64,000 nucleotides of DNA, taken from NCBI RefSeq assembly GCF_030867145.1, contig NC_134454.1, positions 51,952,830 through 52,016,829 on the forward strand. Reading direction: 5' to 3'. Positions 27,201 through 36,804 of the stretch are shown here, piece by piece. Both the position numbers and the translations under genes were made by a program. Within the stretch, counting starts at the first letter, position 1; each line of letters begins with the position of its first letter. The notes under the pieces were generated by a model, which ran no database searches, had not been told where the DNA came from, and saw only the letters and a list, made by a program, of their open reading frames with translations. The DNA comes from Opisthocomus hoazin (lineage: Eukaryota; Chordata; Aves; Opisthocomiformes; Opisthocomidae).

Positions 27201-27643
27201 AACCCAGCCCCTACTGACTTAATAGCAATCATAAACACACCTTGCTTTTTTGCTGCTTTTCTTAAATAGAAAGAATTCCTTAGGTATTACAATTCCTTGC
27301 CCCATGTATTCAATCACACAAAAGTTTTATGCAGCAAATTCTAACATGCGTACATCAACATATTTATCTTTTACAGCCAACACTACAAACCTGATTCTCC
27401 AAGACCATGTTGATGAAAACTTCTTATCCCAATAGAAGTCAGAGTCTTATTATGCCTGATAGCATTCAGAAGTGGTGCCCAGTCGGCAGCTTTGATGCGA
27501 TCTACAATTAGATCAAGAGCACCCTGCGTCAGGTTAGCCTTCACAGCTTTCAGTGGGACAGAGCCTTGAAGAGCACAGAGATGTTCATAATGTGAGTAGA
27601 AGTCCAGCATGCACTCTCTTCTTACTTTGACTGACTCCATCAT
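2741..27643 (-). CDS. CEP78: CEP78, centrosomal protein of 78 kDa (15 coding exons)
   Basis: Known family role: a protein of the distal mature centriole that binds the EDD1-DYRK2-DDB1-VPRBP ubiquitin ligase and takes part in ciliogenesis; human loss causes cone-rod dystrophy with hearing loss. Recognised from the start MMESVKVRR (human MIDSVKLRR), the stretches [34 protein letters not shown] and [25 protein letters not shown], and [20 protein letters not shown]. Exons in order: 27643-27391, 27169-26994, 26372-26300, 25771-25668, 24914-24740, 22829-22716, 22460-22396, 18166-18058, 16465-16330, 15374-15329, 14236-14093, 8411-8334, 6608-6442, 4911-4758, 3265-2741. All introns are GT-AG; the total is 2319 nt, a whole number of codons (772 aa, against 689 in the common human isoform). 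Leucine-rich repeats cover about residues 90-320, a basic/proline-rich part about 320-405, and a coiled coil about 465-520; the tail is hydrophilic. I saw no frameshift or internal stop, so the gene looks functional. Confidence 0.95.
4143..4162. repeat. Homopolymer T20
   Basis: An uninterrupted run of 20 T in a CEP78 intron (A20 on the gene strand), followed by TTCTTTC-like sequence. It could be the poly(A) remnant of a small retrocopy on the minus strand, but no body is recognisable. Confidence 0.6.
4758..4911 (-). CDS. CEP78: CEP78 coding exon 14
   Basis: A 154-nt exon coding for [20 protein letters not shown] and then [11 protein letters not shown], as in human [20 protein letters not shown]. 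It continues with a charged tail. The acceptor is TTTTACAG|ACT and the donor AAA|GTAAGT. Confidence 0.93.
6442..6608 (-). CDS. CEP78: CEP78 coding exon 13 (coiled coil end and conserved block)
   Basis: A 167-nt exon coding for [20 protein letters not shown] and the strongly conserved [20 protein letters not shown]. The acceptor is TTCATAG|CTG and the donor GCTGG|GTAGGT. Phase 0 in, phase 2 out. Confidence 0.94.
6910..6948. repeat. Two abutting perfect hairpins
   Basis: CATATCAT-gaa-ATGATATG (6910-6928) is followed, sharing its last G, by GTAATTCAT-gtc-ATGAATTAC (6928-6948). The stems are 8 and 9 bp with 3-nt loops. They lie in the intron between coding exons 12 and 13. Confidence 0.85.
7299..7322. 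repeat. Short perfect inverted repeat
   Basis: AGTAACTAC, a 6-nt spacer, then GTAGTTACT: a perfect 9-bp stem in the same intron as the double hairpin at 6910-6948. Confidence 0.8.
8334..8411 (-). CDS. CEP78: CEP78 coding exon 12 (coiled coil)
   Basis: A 78-nt exon coding for [20 protein letters not shown] and EERIME, a charged heptad-like helix equivalent to human LEECLKQLKEERVIRLKV. The acceptor is CTGATAG|TTG and the donor GAG|GTAATG. It is separated from exon 11 by the largest intron (5.7 kb). Confidence 0.92.
11659..12360 (-). mobile_element. CR1 fragment, 3' part, in CEP78 intron
   Basis: The plus strand begins with the reverse complement of a CR1 3' end (ATCACAGAGTCACAGAATGG, then GGTTGGAAGGGACCTC). 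Read on the minus strand it codes, with breaks, for the C-terminal end of ORF2: [13 protein letters not shown] and [13 protein letters not shown], preceded by [14 protein letters not shown]. It is 5'-truncated, has no reverse transcriptase core, and is visibly diverged from the CR1 copies near 45-52 kb. The upper boundary is approximate. Confidence 0.9.
14093..14236 (-). CDS. CEP78: CEP78 coding exon 11
   Basis: A 144-nt exon coding for [20 protein letters not shown] and then an acidic stretch to TKYQQLQ; it corresponds to human PVTVTVESPSSSEVEE. The acceptor is GTAATTAG|ACA and the donor CAG|GTAAGA. It is in phase 0 at both ends. Confidence 0.92.
14434..14760 (+). mobile_element. ERVL-type LTR fragment in CEP78 intron
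   Basis: Begins TTGGGTGTATGTGGCAAGG followed by a G-rich tract, as in the 5' end of the abundant avian ERVL-type LTRs. It ends with a CTGCGGCCTGTGGGAAGCC-like unit characteristic of their GC-rich internal repeats. It is strongly GC-rich against AT-rich flanks, incomplete at the 3' side, and in the opposite orientation to CEP78, only about 200 bp above coding exon 11. The open frames inside it have no known product. Confidence 0.55.
15329..15374 (-). CDS. CEP78: CEP78 coding exon 10 (46-nt microexon)
   Basis: Small exon with acceptor GACTTTAG|AGG and donor CAG|GTATTC, coding for [15 protein letters not shown]. It has little sequence identity to human, but its phase (2 in, 0 out) is exactly what the neighbours need and its position fits the human segment after AKRHR. 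Confidence 0.85.
16330..16465 (-). CDS. CEP78: CEP78 coding exon 9 (proline-rich linker)
   Basis: A 136-nt exon containing [20 protein letters not shown], nearly identical to the human segment around [13 protein letters not shown]. The acceptor is CAATACAG|GAT and the donor TGCAG|GTGAGG. Phase 1 in, phase 2 out. Confidence 0.93.
18058..18166 (-). CDS. CEP78: CEP78 coding exon 8 (basic linker)
   Basis: A 109-nt exon coding for [20 protein letters not shown] and [16 protein letters not shown], matching human [18 protein letters not shown]. The acceptor TTTCCAG|TAT is preceded by a run of ten A residues instead of a normal pyrimidine tract. The donor is ATTG|GTAATA. Confidence 0.92.
18827..19620 (-). 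mobile_element. CR1 fragment with open C-terminal ORF2, in CEP78 intron
   Basis: A 0.8-kb CR1 3' portion in the intron between coding exons 7 and 8. The minus strand has an uninterrupted frame (19528-18905, 207 codons) for the region after the reverse transcriptase: [53 protein letters not shown] and [19 protein letters not shown]. It closely resembles the young copies at 45-52 kb, so it is probably from a related young subfamily. It is 5'-truncated near the AERNLMRF position of ORF2. Confidence 0.93.
20736..20820. repeat. A/C-rich low-complexity tract
   Basis: About 85 bp made almost entirely of A and C, with CACACA-like and CAAA-like units, in the intron between coding exons 7 and 8. No transposon body is recognised beside it. 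Confidence 0.7.
22396..22460 (-). CDS. CEP78: CEP78 coding exon 7 (last LRR segment)
   Basis: A 65-nt exon coding for [20 protein letters not shown] plus SE, equivalent to human DHSMMKAVIKKVLQNG. The acceptor is CATTCTAG|ATC and the donor GAG|GTGGGT. Phase 1 in, phase 0 out. Confidence 0.92.
22716..22829 (-). CDS. CEP78: CEP78 coding exon 6 (LRR units)
   Basis: A 114-nt exon coding for [20 protein letters not shown] and [16 protein letters not shown], a typical ribonuclease-inhibitor-like repeat pair. The acceptor is CATTTTAG|CAC and the donor ATTG|GTATGT. A run of A residues on the plus strand at about 22657-22668 lies just beyond the donor side. Confidence 0.93.
23311..24420 (-). mobile_element. 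Old CR1 with internal deletion, in CEP78 intron
   Basis: The left end is a CR1 3' terminus (GGTTGGAAGGGACCTCTGG). Read on the minus strand the upper part has RT block 2 ([20 protein letters not shown], then NYRPV). Within a few codons it jumps to the post-catalytic part ([20 protein letters not shown], then NNPMHQN). The reverse transcriptase core, including the FADD box, is therefore missing, with the junction near 24120. It is diverged from the young copies. Confidence 0.88.
24740..24914 (-). CDS. CEP78: CEP78 coding exon 5 (LRR units)
   Basis: A 175-nt exon with acceptor TTTGCAAAG|CAC and donor AAAAG|GTATTG. It codes for [20 protein letters not shown] and the repeat beginning LRRITFNCN, then [11 protein letters not shown]. 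It is the most strongly conserved part of the protein by eye. Phase 0 in, phase 1 out. Confidence 0.93.
25668..25771 (-). CDS. CEP78: CEP78 coding exon 4 (LRR unit)
   Basis: A 104-nt exon with acceptor TTCTTCAG|CAA and donor AAG|GTAATT. It codes for [19 protein letters not shown] and [15 protein letters not shown], matching the human segment with NFTGC and LTWQGADHMA. Phase 1 in, phase 0 out. Confidence 0.92.
26300..26372 (-). CDS. CEP78: CEP78 coding exon 3 (LRR unit)
   Basis: A 73-nt exon with acceptor TTCTGCAG|GGC and donor GAAA|GTAAGT. It codes for [20 protein letters not shown] and the first residues after it, one leucine-rich repeat strand-turn unit closely matching human CPIGDGGLE. 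It ends in phase 1. Confidence 0.92.
26994..27169 (-). CDS. CEP78: CEP78 coding exon 2, leucine-rich repeat start
   Basis: Completes a split glycine codon and codes for about residues 85-143, including [19 protein letters not shown] and [16 protein letters not shown]. The acceptor is TTTACTAG|GTG and the donor AAG|GTGAGA. It ends in phase 0. Confidence 0.93.
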
Positions 27644-27664
27644 TTCTTTTAGGTGCCTGTCTCT
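27391..27664 (-). CDS. CEP78: CEP78 first coding exon (start codon at 27643)
   Basis: Codes for residues 1-84 plus one base. Two adjacent ATGs lie at 27643 and 27640; the first aligns with the human start. Only 21 nt of 5' UTR precede the ATG in this exon, and immediately upstream is a long C/T tract ending in TTTCAG, so this is an internal exon with a splice acceptor at 27665-27666. The donor is CAG|GTTTGT at 27390. The encoded part ([19 protein letters not shown], then [13 protein letters not shown]) matches the human N-terminus. Confidence 0.92.
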
Positions 27665-28839
27665 CTGAAACAAGGGAGGGTGGGGGGAAAAAAGTTATAA
27701 ACTTTTTCCAATGTGTAACTGATTTTGCAACCATCTCAATTCAACATGCATACCCAAAACACGAATATATTCATGCAGATTATACAGCATTTACATGTCT
27801 TTGATGTGGCAGCTAAAACATTGATGTCTTGTGATGCTCACTACCTGTGCAAGTACGGCTGAATGAATAACGGGGTGAAAAAAAAACAACCAGCAAACCC
27901 GCATTTTTTATCCTCCCACACAAACAGGTATACCCAAAACACAAAAGGCCTAATGTTCAAGCACTAAGTGCTGTAAAGTTCTTGTTTTCCTCTTAAAATT
28001 TAATTTTGTAATGTCAGGGTCTGCAAATTCATGAAGGCCTTGGAGACTCCCTGACCAAACATCAACGGACACAAATGACTATTTCATAGACAACTAGTTG
28101 TGAGCTTCTTTCTACTTCAATCAAAAGTCTAAGTTCTCATACCACAGAATAAAATGTGTTTTCCTAAATACTTTTGCCATTGCATATCTTCTATACTTTT
28201 CCCAGTAATTTAGGAAAGCACTTTTCAGACGTACGGTTTTGTTACACGTTAGTACCCGTGCACCAAAACAGTACTGACTCCCAAGCAGACCCTCCAAATA
28301 CTGCTACGGCACTGCCATTAAGAATAAGTAATTCTGCGGTCTGAATGGGAATATTTGTCAGCATATTTAGAGGACCCATTTATTTATCTAATTATTTATT
28401 ACTCACGACAGCATTAAGTATCCCACATTGGATATCAAACGTTGTTCACACCAAGAACATTTTTCTGTATTGTTAAAGACTAGAAGGCTTCAGCCGATCT
28501 CCTGAAACACTCTGTGTGTGAACACGGGACAAAGAATTACTTGGTATGTATGAACACGTGAGGACAGCTATTTGTAAGAATGTAATTTAGAAGAAAAATA
28601 ATCACATTTTTGGTATTTGGATGACTGGAACTGTAATAATAGGAATAGAAACTCGGATAATAGTTCATCTATGCCCTTTTATTCAAGCTCTGATTTACTA
28701 GCATTGCATAATGACCACGCCATAGCCACAGGAACAGAAACAACTAGATTGCAATCCAACACTTCAGGGTCAGAAAGCGACCACCAGTTCCAAAGCACCA
28801 CTGACTTCGTGTGATGTATCGAAGTGCGACATCTCGGCC

Positions 28840-30300
28840 CTCCACCCCCAGAGCTCAAGCGGCATCCTTTCGCGGTGGGTTTGGCTGCAACACCCGGGCA
28901 CCACACCCCCAGCAGAAGGCGCTCCTGGCCCTAGCACTGAAGTTTAACCCACCTGCAGGCAGAAGGGAGCAGGGCCGGACTAACCAGACCACAGCAGCTT
29001 CCAACCGAGAAACAGCCAGGTAAACCAGAACTCCTCTGCGTGGAAACTGGTGCGTCCGACGCCACCCTACGACGCCTTGACCGGCTGTGACAACGTACGC
29101 AGGGGACAGTTACTGACCATCGCTGGCAACACCGAAGCAAGCAGACACCAAGAAGCTGGCGCCAAGGACAGGAACAAAGCCCGCAGCAGAACTGAGAAAT
29201 CCAGCTCCCTCATAGCAGTGTTTAGGCAGCTCCGTCTTTACAGCGATTCGAAAAAGCAGCCAGGAAAACTCACATGGGGCACCCCCCCCTCCCCCCCACG
29301 CCGGGCCCCTGCCCGCAGACGCAACCACCGGGTCCGAGCCCCCCCAGCCGACGGCGCGCGCCGCCGCCCGTCGGTGCGTAACGCAGCGCCCGCAGGGTAA
29401 GCGCCTCTCGTGACGTTCTGGGGTAAAACGGGATTTCCGCGCTTCGCCCTCTCGGCTTCCCCAGCAAACGGCACCGCTCAGCCGGCACGGACCGCGCTGC
29501 CCTCCGTCACCCACGGCCTCTCCCTCCCGCCCCGTACGCGCCCTGCCTGCCCCACCCCCACGCCCACGCCCACGCCCGCGGGGTCCCGGCAGTGGCCTCA
29601 GGCAGCCCCCCCGCCCACTCCTCCACGGCGTCACGGACGCGACCGCGCAGGAGCCACCCGCCCTCTCCCCCAGGCCCCGGCGCCGAAGTCCGCACCTCCC
29701 GCCGAGCCCCTCGCGCGAGCGCGGCCGTCTCCCCGGGCTCCCAACCGCCGCGGCCCCGCCCGCCGCCACGTGGCCCGCCCGGCTGCTGCCCCGATTGGCT
29801 GCCGCCCCGCCAGCCTGCTGCCCTCACACATTCAAAATGGCGCCGCCCCGGGACGGCGCCCGCTCATTGGCCACAGCGGGAGGGCGGCCAGCCGGCTGCC
29901 CCGCCCCGCCCCGGTGCCTGGCTCGGCGGCGGCGCGGTCCGGTGGCGGCGGGGGCGGTGAGGTCCGCCCGTGCTCGGGGGCCTGTCGCCCCGCGTCCGCC
30001 GAGCCCCGGCGGCGGGACCGGCTGCTTTTCCTCAGCGCCGTGCAGCTGGCGGGCCGGCTCCCGCCCGAGGCCCGCCGGCGAGGTGCAGAGGCCGTTCCGG
30101 TCACGCTCTGCCGAGGGCGCGGAAATTAAGCAGGTTGAGGCCCCTGGAACATGGCGAGAACGCCGTGTGTTGGCACAGATGCGGCGTAACGTGCCGCCTC
30201 CAGCTGCCATCAGGCCCAACTGACGTGGCCCAAGTGCTGTCGCTGAGCGTGCCACAACCAGAATTACTTCAGCCAGGCCGAGGTCACCACCTGAGCGAGC
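28840..30300 (-). promoter_or_regulatory. CEP78: CpG island promoter of CEP78, with probable non-coding first exon
   Basis: The only GC- and CpG-dense island near the gene's 5' end; its core is about 29280-30110. Two CCAAT boxes in gene orientation (ATTGG on plus at 29794-29798 and 29866-29870, 72 bp apart) and a YY1-like AAAATGGCGCCG (29834-29845) suggest initiation just below 29.79 kb. Because the first coding exon starts with a splice acceptor, an upstream donor is required. Candidates on the minus strand are CAT|GTGAGT (boundary 29274/29273) and CAG|GTGGGT (28953/28952). I could not choose between them, and a divergent plus-strand transcript is also possible. Confidence 0.7.
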
Positions 30301-30437
30301 TGTTTCAGCGTGGCGTTTTGGGGATGGAACGTAAAAGACGAGGGACGCAGGGCCATAACCTGCCAAACGGCGACAGCAGTTTTTGTGACTGTATAGCAAC
30401 ATATTTCCAGTGTTTGTCGTACCTCTGGGTGCCACAG

Positions 30438-30443
30438 AATAAA
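30438..30443 (+). terminator. Isolated AATAAA downstream of the CpG island, plus strand
   Basis: A canonical poly(A) hexamer on the plus strand about 0.3 kb beyond the island. It would suit a short divergent non-coding transcript, but no splice structure or conserved ORF supports one. Confidence 0.2.
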
Positions 30444-30449
30444 CTCAAG

Positions 30450-33400
30450 CAAAGTAAAATTTAAATATTCTCAAGAATTTTTACTTTTAAAAATTTGCTG
30501 TTTGTGCTAGTTAGCTAAACCACTTTTTAAGAGGTATGGAGTTAACAGGTAAGGACTACTTCACTGCTGCTAGTCCGGATGAAATTTTCTCCTTGATCAA
30601 TACATCCATAATCACTTTTATACTTTTTTTTTTAAATTCCTTTACTCATTTCTCTAGACACTCTTTTCAGACACTCAGGATTTTGCTCTTGTACAGGGTG
30701 ACATCTACAAACCATCCTTCATGTGCAAATCAAGGGTGTAAGATGATAACCACAACTTCTAAAATCACTTACGGGTGGAATTTTTAGGCATGTCCTTATT
30801 TTCTTTGGAAAATTTCCCTAACGTGCTTAATACGGTATTTCAGACGTAGCAACCTGGAATTCTATGCATTTTAAGCTATGAAAAATAGAAAGCATATGTG
30901 AAGATTCCAGGAGGGACCCATCTGGCGTTCCGCAGACATTATATATTGTAGACTTTCCAGCCTTGCATTTTGTTGTAAATTTCAACGTCAATTATGCTGC
31001 CAACTGCAGAGACTGGGATTTCAAGACGAAACTTGAATCACAGCAGCACTGTCACTGCCATGTAAATGAAGCAAGAAGCTTATCTGTATGCAATTGATTA
31101 GTTGTGTTGTGCACCAAGAATAAGGCTGAAATAAAAGCAAGATGAAGAGTGATTAGACTGTTAATATAGCTCATTATTTTGTGGCATGTCAAAACTATTA
31201 TCCATGTTCTTTACTGGCTATAGCCTTGGAACACTCACTGGATCTCTAGAACTGCAGGCTACATATATCATTATTAAGTTATAATTAAAAGGGAATTTGT
31301 CTTGTCAGTAAACAGATGTCTTTAAAGCTGAAATTCATAGTATTGCAGCGAACCTGCTCCAAGTTGCCCCCTGCCAAACTTGGTTTTCCTTAAAAAATAA
31401 TGCTGAGCATCCCTTTCCTCAGCATTTGATTAACTGATTTTGCTTTGCATTCTATTTACTCCTCTAAAGATTTTTTTTTTTTTTGCATCTTTTTTTAGAT
31501 TGAATTTTGACACGCATGACACAGATTTGCCAAAAGGGCTGGGTAATGAGGAAGTGTCAAAAGGGTTCTGTGTGTACAGATCATTGTGAGGGCTCTGAAC
31601 GCAGGCTTTGCACAGTAGACAGCTGTAATATGTGTAATGACGAATCTGCAGTTCATGTCTCATTCTGCATCCCAGTCTTTCATCTGTAGGGTTTTCACAA
31701 CTTCTAAACTGATGTAATCCTCTTTTATGGCCACTGTGTCCTTTGAAAATCACATAAAGGTTTGGATCATTGATCAGCTACTAAAAAATTTAATAAGCTA
31801 TTGTCATTCAAGAATTGTTCTAGATTTCCAGGAAAAAAAAAATATTGGCAAGCTATGACCACTTCAACCTGAACCACAGTACTACGTGAACAGGGTATGT
31901 ACTACACTCTCTCTTGGTTTGCAGATGATAAAAAAAGCCATGTTATCTTCCTGTCATTCAAAAGCATTCCATAGGCTCTCGTGGTCGCAGACTTCCGGAT
32001 AGTTACACTAGTCTCATATACTGTCATCGTTTAAAGCAGTTCAATGTAGAAAGAACAGAAGACACAAAATAAATATATTGCAGCATCAAAGTTTTCCACA
32101 GTTGATATTTAACAATACTTATTCAGGACACTAGAAAAGAGGATGATTTACATTATTAGTGATTGACAGGAGACTTCCACAATGCATATTTTAATAGCTT
32201 TTCTTCATTTCTTGCATGTATTCATTCCTGCATATAGAAGCCCAACTCAGAAATAGAGACCTTTTTTTTTTCTTCTTAGTAACTATCCATAGAGTTGAAG
32301 TAGTATTTAAATATTTTTAAGCATGTAATATATATGACATGCATGTAAAAACATATTTTAGGGTACTTAGGTCTTGGAGTAAGCCATTTCACTGTGTTTC
32401 TTTTATTCATGTTCAGTCATTGTCTGTATAGCACTTCTGACAATATTCTGACAACAATATGAAAGCTACTTAGTTAATTTTGCCTCACTAAAGCATTATA
32501 AAATGAGACCTGGAATTTTTACTGTAGTGGCTTATGTTTTCTCTTTGGCTAGACGTCTCATTTTTATGTAAAATGTCTTATATTTTGTAATTGTGACCAT
32601 AACCATGACTTGCTTTTTCAGTCAAAAGACATTTCCCATTACTGTTTTACGTCTTCAAAAACATGAAACGATTTGGTGAGATACCAGATGTCTCTCCTCT
32701 AGAGAACAGTCCCAAAACAGACCTAATTCTGTCACTTTGGCAAAGCATGTCTTCTTCACCAGTCATCATTTTGCTGAATTTGTTGAACTGATTGTTGTTC
32801 TCACTGTTTTCTTCCTGTATCTTTCTAGGCCATATGCTCTTTGGATTTTGTTTGTTTGTTTAATGTATACTAATTCTAATTTTTAATCTGATTTAACACT
32901 ACAAGCATTTGTCAGTCTCACATCATAGCCAACAGAGAAAAACGGGCTGTGCTCTCTACCCTGTCAGTGGGTGGGCAGCAGATATTTTGTCTTGGCTTTA
33001 TGAGGACGGCTGGAAAGTATCCTGCTTCGCCCATGTTCTTCCACATTATCCCTTACTGGATAGTATGTGTTAAAAGGAACAAATTAACATTTTGTCTTTT
33101 TTTTTTAAAAAAAGGTCTGTATCTAACCTTTTAAAGTCTGCTTCAAGGAGTAAATAGCTAGCAATTTTCCTCTGTTCTGCAGAATGCCAGCTGGCATTGA
33201 ATGCTAAGTGGCAAAAGGAGAAAAACAAAATTTCCAAAATTGGCTGAAAAACTTTTAAGAGCTGCTGCTAGGGCAGTTCTTAATAGCTTTCGTCCGGATG
33301 CACCAGAGGATACTTTGTTGCTAGGTGGTGATGTTCCTCAAGCAAAGATACATTGCTAGAGCCTGTAAATCTTTGCTTAAAGCAAGGACAAAATAATTAT

Positions 33401-36025
33401 TTCATTGTGTCATCATTAGGCAGCTTTATCATATTTTTCTTGGAAGCCCATGACTGCATAATGACAAGTGCACAGTGTTACTTTTTATCTGCATTATGCT
33501 GTAACAGGACATGGCACTTAACACATACAAAACGTGTAAGACAAACCACAAAATCTCAATGTCTAACTCAGAGCAGTCCAAAGGCATGTCAAGTTAAAAA
33601 AACCCCAAGTCATTGTCTGTGAATTTTCACCATAAGGCGCACCGAGGGATCCAAAGAGGTGCGAGACTTGGTATAAAGAAAGAAGTTCTTCTGAGAACAA
33701 GCAATTGCACAGAAATTTTTGAAACATGGAACGGGCACTGGAGGCTGAAGTGGTGGTAAGGAGATACACTTTGGACAGCCTGAAAGGAAAGGAGAAAGTT
33801 GGCCAAGATGGAAGTATAAAATACTTACAAACTAAGGAGAAAAAAAAATAGCTGAGAGTGCAAGGGTAAATATTCTTTGTTTTAGACATCTGGAGTTGGA
33901 TATAGGCCAAATAGATTGTTTTTTTCTCTCTGCAATAGCCAGCCATGCCATCTATTCCATGGATTAGCACTCATTTTAGTAGACTGGGAGCTCCAGATCC
34001 GTGTGATGAGGCCTGAATGCAAAGCAGAAGTTGTTCAGTGGAAATAGGATTTGTTTACCTTTTCCCTACCACTGGCTTGCTTTTCCTTCTCAAAAGCCAG
34101 GTTTCTAGCCTGCTGTTCTGTTTTTTTGTTTGTTTCTTTCTGTCTCACTGTCAGATATATACAGAAAACCTTTTCTCCCTTTTTGTCTCTCCTTCTCATT
34201 CATTGTCTCACATTTTAGTTTCTTTTTTTTATTTTCTGTTTTTGAAAATTGCTGTTTAACAATATCAACCATCTAGGTACAAACATCTTCGAGCATAAAT
34301 CATTACTCCTACAAAAGCTGTACTGAAAACTATCTAAAATCAATTCTGAAAGTCATATATTGCTATAACTTTAACAAGAAGCCACAATGAAAAAATCACC
34401 CAGAAAATGAAATGCCCCAAAGTTAGGAAATGACTAAATAATAAGTGTGGAGGATATAAAAAGAAACTATGAACAAAAATAGCAACATCATTTACTGTGT
34501 GTTGACATATGTTATATATTAAATATCATATAAACTATATAATTGTATATCGGATAAAATACATAATGTACAATTATATATAGTTATATATATAGGAATA
34601 TAAATATGTAAAATAATATCTCTGAAATAACATCTTTTTTCCTGCTGAAACAGCTCATTAAGTAGGTAAAATTTATGATATAATGAATGTATAAGAAAAT
34701 AACACACAGCTAACTGTTCTCGACCTTAATTTCTCTCCTAGCTTGGGAACCATTTCCTAGGCTTCACTGCACAGAATTAGTCATACTGTTTTGATTCACT
34801 ACACAGACCTGCACAGCCTGAGCTGCCAGAGTAGGTTACAGTACCAGTAGTAATTATTACATACTAATTTTGAAATATATAGTAATTTTGAATATCAATG
34901 CTGAGTAAGGATGGAAAACATGGTTTTTCATTCCAGTAGCTTTCAGATATGCTTTCTATCTGCTAATGAAACGTATGGATTACCACAGACTCAATCACAT
35001 AAAATTAAATGGTTGAAAGGAGGAATATTGTCTATCCTCACTCCAGCTTTGTAATGTTAATGCATAAGATGATATTGCAAGGGGATCCTAATGCCTGAAG
35101 AACACACAATTTTCCAGGTAAAACATCTCCCAGGAGAGACAGAACAGAACCAAGACACCCAGGTAGCTACCTGTACTCACCAGTGCTGCTGAACAGCCAG
35201 GTATTCCCCCTGAATGCCTGAGCACCTTGGCCTGAAGACAATCAGACAGAGACAGCATGAAGCAGAACGTGGTTCTTACACAGCTTTCGTAACCAGACCT
35301 GTACTTTGCTATACATGATAAAAGACCTAAATTTCACTGGATTGAGCCAATGAAATTGAATTAATTCATCAACTATTTAGTACATAATTACAATAATCAA
35401 AGTATTTCTCTGTTCAGCTTTCCATCATTACTAGTTTAATCACTTCTGACATTTACTCAATATATAATGAATTCTTATTTTCTGTCCCCATGTGACATTA
35501 AATGAAGCTTACTCAGACTCTTCTTGTGTCTTTGAATTTGACAGATTTGCTATCGGGGTAATCCACAGACCATTTTATACTTCTAGATACAAGTTCATTT
35601 CAGAAAGAAAGAACTAAAAGATCAACAAATATATTTGGAATGGGATAAATGTATTCTTGTTTTTGACTTGAAGTATAGTTTTAATGTATATTTTAGTAAA
35701 ATATAGAAGGTGGAGACATTTACTTTTGCAACATTTTCCCGCAAAGTCTTTTAGTTAAGAGTGTGTGGCAAAACCCATAGAAATCAGAACCACTTTAGAA
35801 AATACTGCCTAGTCTTCTGAAACTGTGAACAGTTAGAAAAAGTCTCTATTTACTGAGGTAATATTATCTACATATTTCACTAGATAATTTATAATTTCCC
35901 AAGGATGAACTAAAATTTCATCTTTTTCATGTTTTTTGTGCAGTTTTCTACATATCCATCCATATTTGCATCTAAATGTTAAAGTTCAGAGAGCTGTGTA
36001 TTTGAAGCTTTAGATCAGGATCCTT
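30450..36025. other. AT-rich intergenic sequence, no gene seen
   Basis: Neither strand holds a convincing ORF, splice structure, RNA gene or recognisable transposon. About 34500-34620 is very AT-rich with overlapping TATATA palindromes. Confidence 0.6.
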
Positions 36026-36804
36026 TGGGGAGACAACCAAAGGCCAAGTGCCGGGTCCAGCATTTGGGTCACAACAACCCCATGCAGCACTACAGGTTTG
36101 GGGCGGAGTGGCTGGAAAGCTGCCCGACAGAAAAGGATCTTGGGGTGTTGGTCGACAGCCGGCTGAACATGAGCCAGCAGTTGTCCAGGTGGCCATGAAG
36201 GCCAACGGCATCCTGGCTTCTGTCAGGAACAGCAGGAGTAGGGAGGTGACAGTGCCCCTGTACTCGGCACTGGTGAGAATGCACCTCGAGTACTGTGTTC
36301 AGTTTTGGGCCCCTCACTACAAGATGGACATTTAGGTGCTGGAGCGTGTCCAGAGAAGGGCAACAAGGCTGTTGAAGGGTTTAGAGAACAAGTCTTATGA
36401 GGAGTGGCTGAGGGAACTGGGATTGTTCAGTCTGGAGAAGAGGAGGCTGAGGGGGGACCTTTTTGCTCTCTACAACTACCTGAAAGGAGGTTGCAGCGAG
36501 GTGGTGTTGGTCTCTTCTGCCAAGTAACTAGCGATAGGACAAGAGGCAATGACCTCAAGTTGCATCAGGGGAGGTTTCGATTGGATATTAGGAAAAATTT
36601 CTTTACTGAAAGAGTGGTCAGGCATTGGAACAGGCTGTCCAGGGAGGTGGTGGAGTCCCCATCCCTGCAGGTGTTCAAAAAACGCGTAGACGTGGCACTT
36701 GAGGACATGCTTTAGCAGTCGTGGTGGTGACGGGCTGACAGTTGGCCTTGATGATCTTAGAGGTCTCTTCCCACCTTAATGATTCTACGGTTCCATGATT
36801 CTAC
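36026..36804 (+). mobile_element. CR1 3' fragment, plus strand
   Basis: Starts at AAGGCCAAGTGCCGGGTCC-like sequence and ends with diverged 8-bp terminal repeats (GATTCTACGGTTCCATGATTC). It codes in pieces for the ORF2 C-terminus: [17 protein letters not shown] out of frame, then [20 protein letters not shown] and [20 protein letters not shown]. Frame breaks occur at the TAG near 36334 and near 36525. Its wording differs from the copies at 45-52 kb ([14 protein letters not shown]), so it is another subfamily. Confidence 0.92.

Noticed and set aside
29110..30464. Several long open frames (up to 239 codons) on both strands around 29.1-30.5 kb
   Set aside because: They lie in a CpG island where stop codons are rare, overlap one another on both strands, and contain only low-complexity P/A/R/G sequence.
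30000..30470. Divergent plus-strand gene sharing the CpG island
   Set aside because: Only an isolated AATAAA and an island-type ORF support it; no conserved protein or clear splice sites, so it is mentioned only as a possibility.
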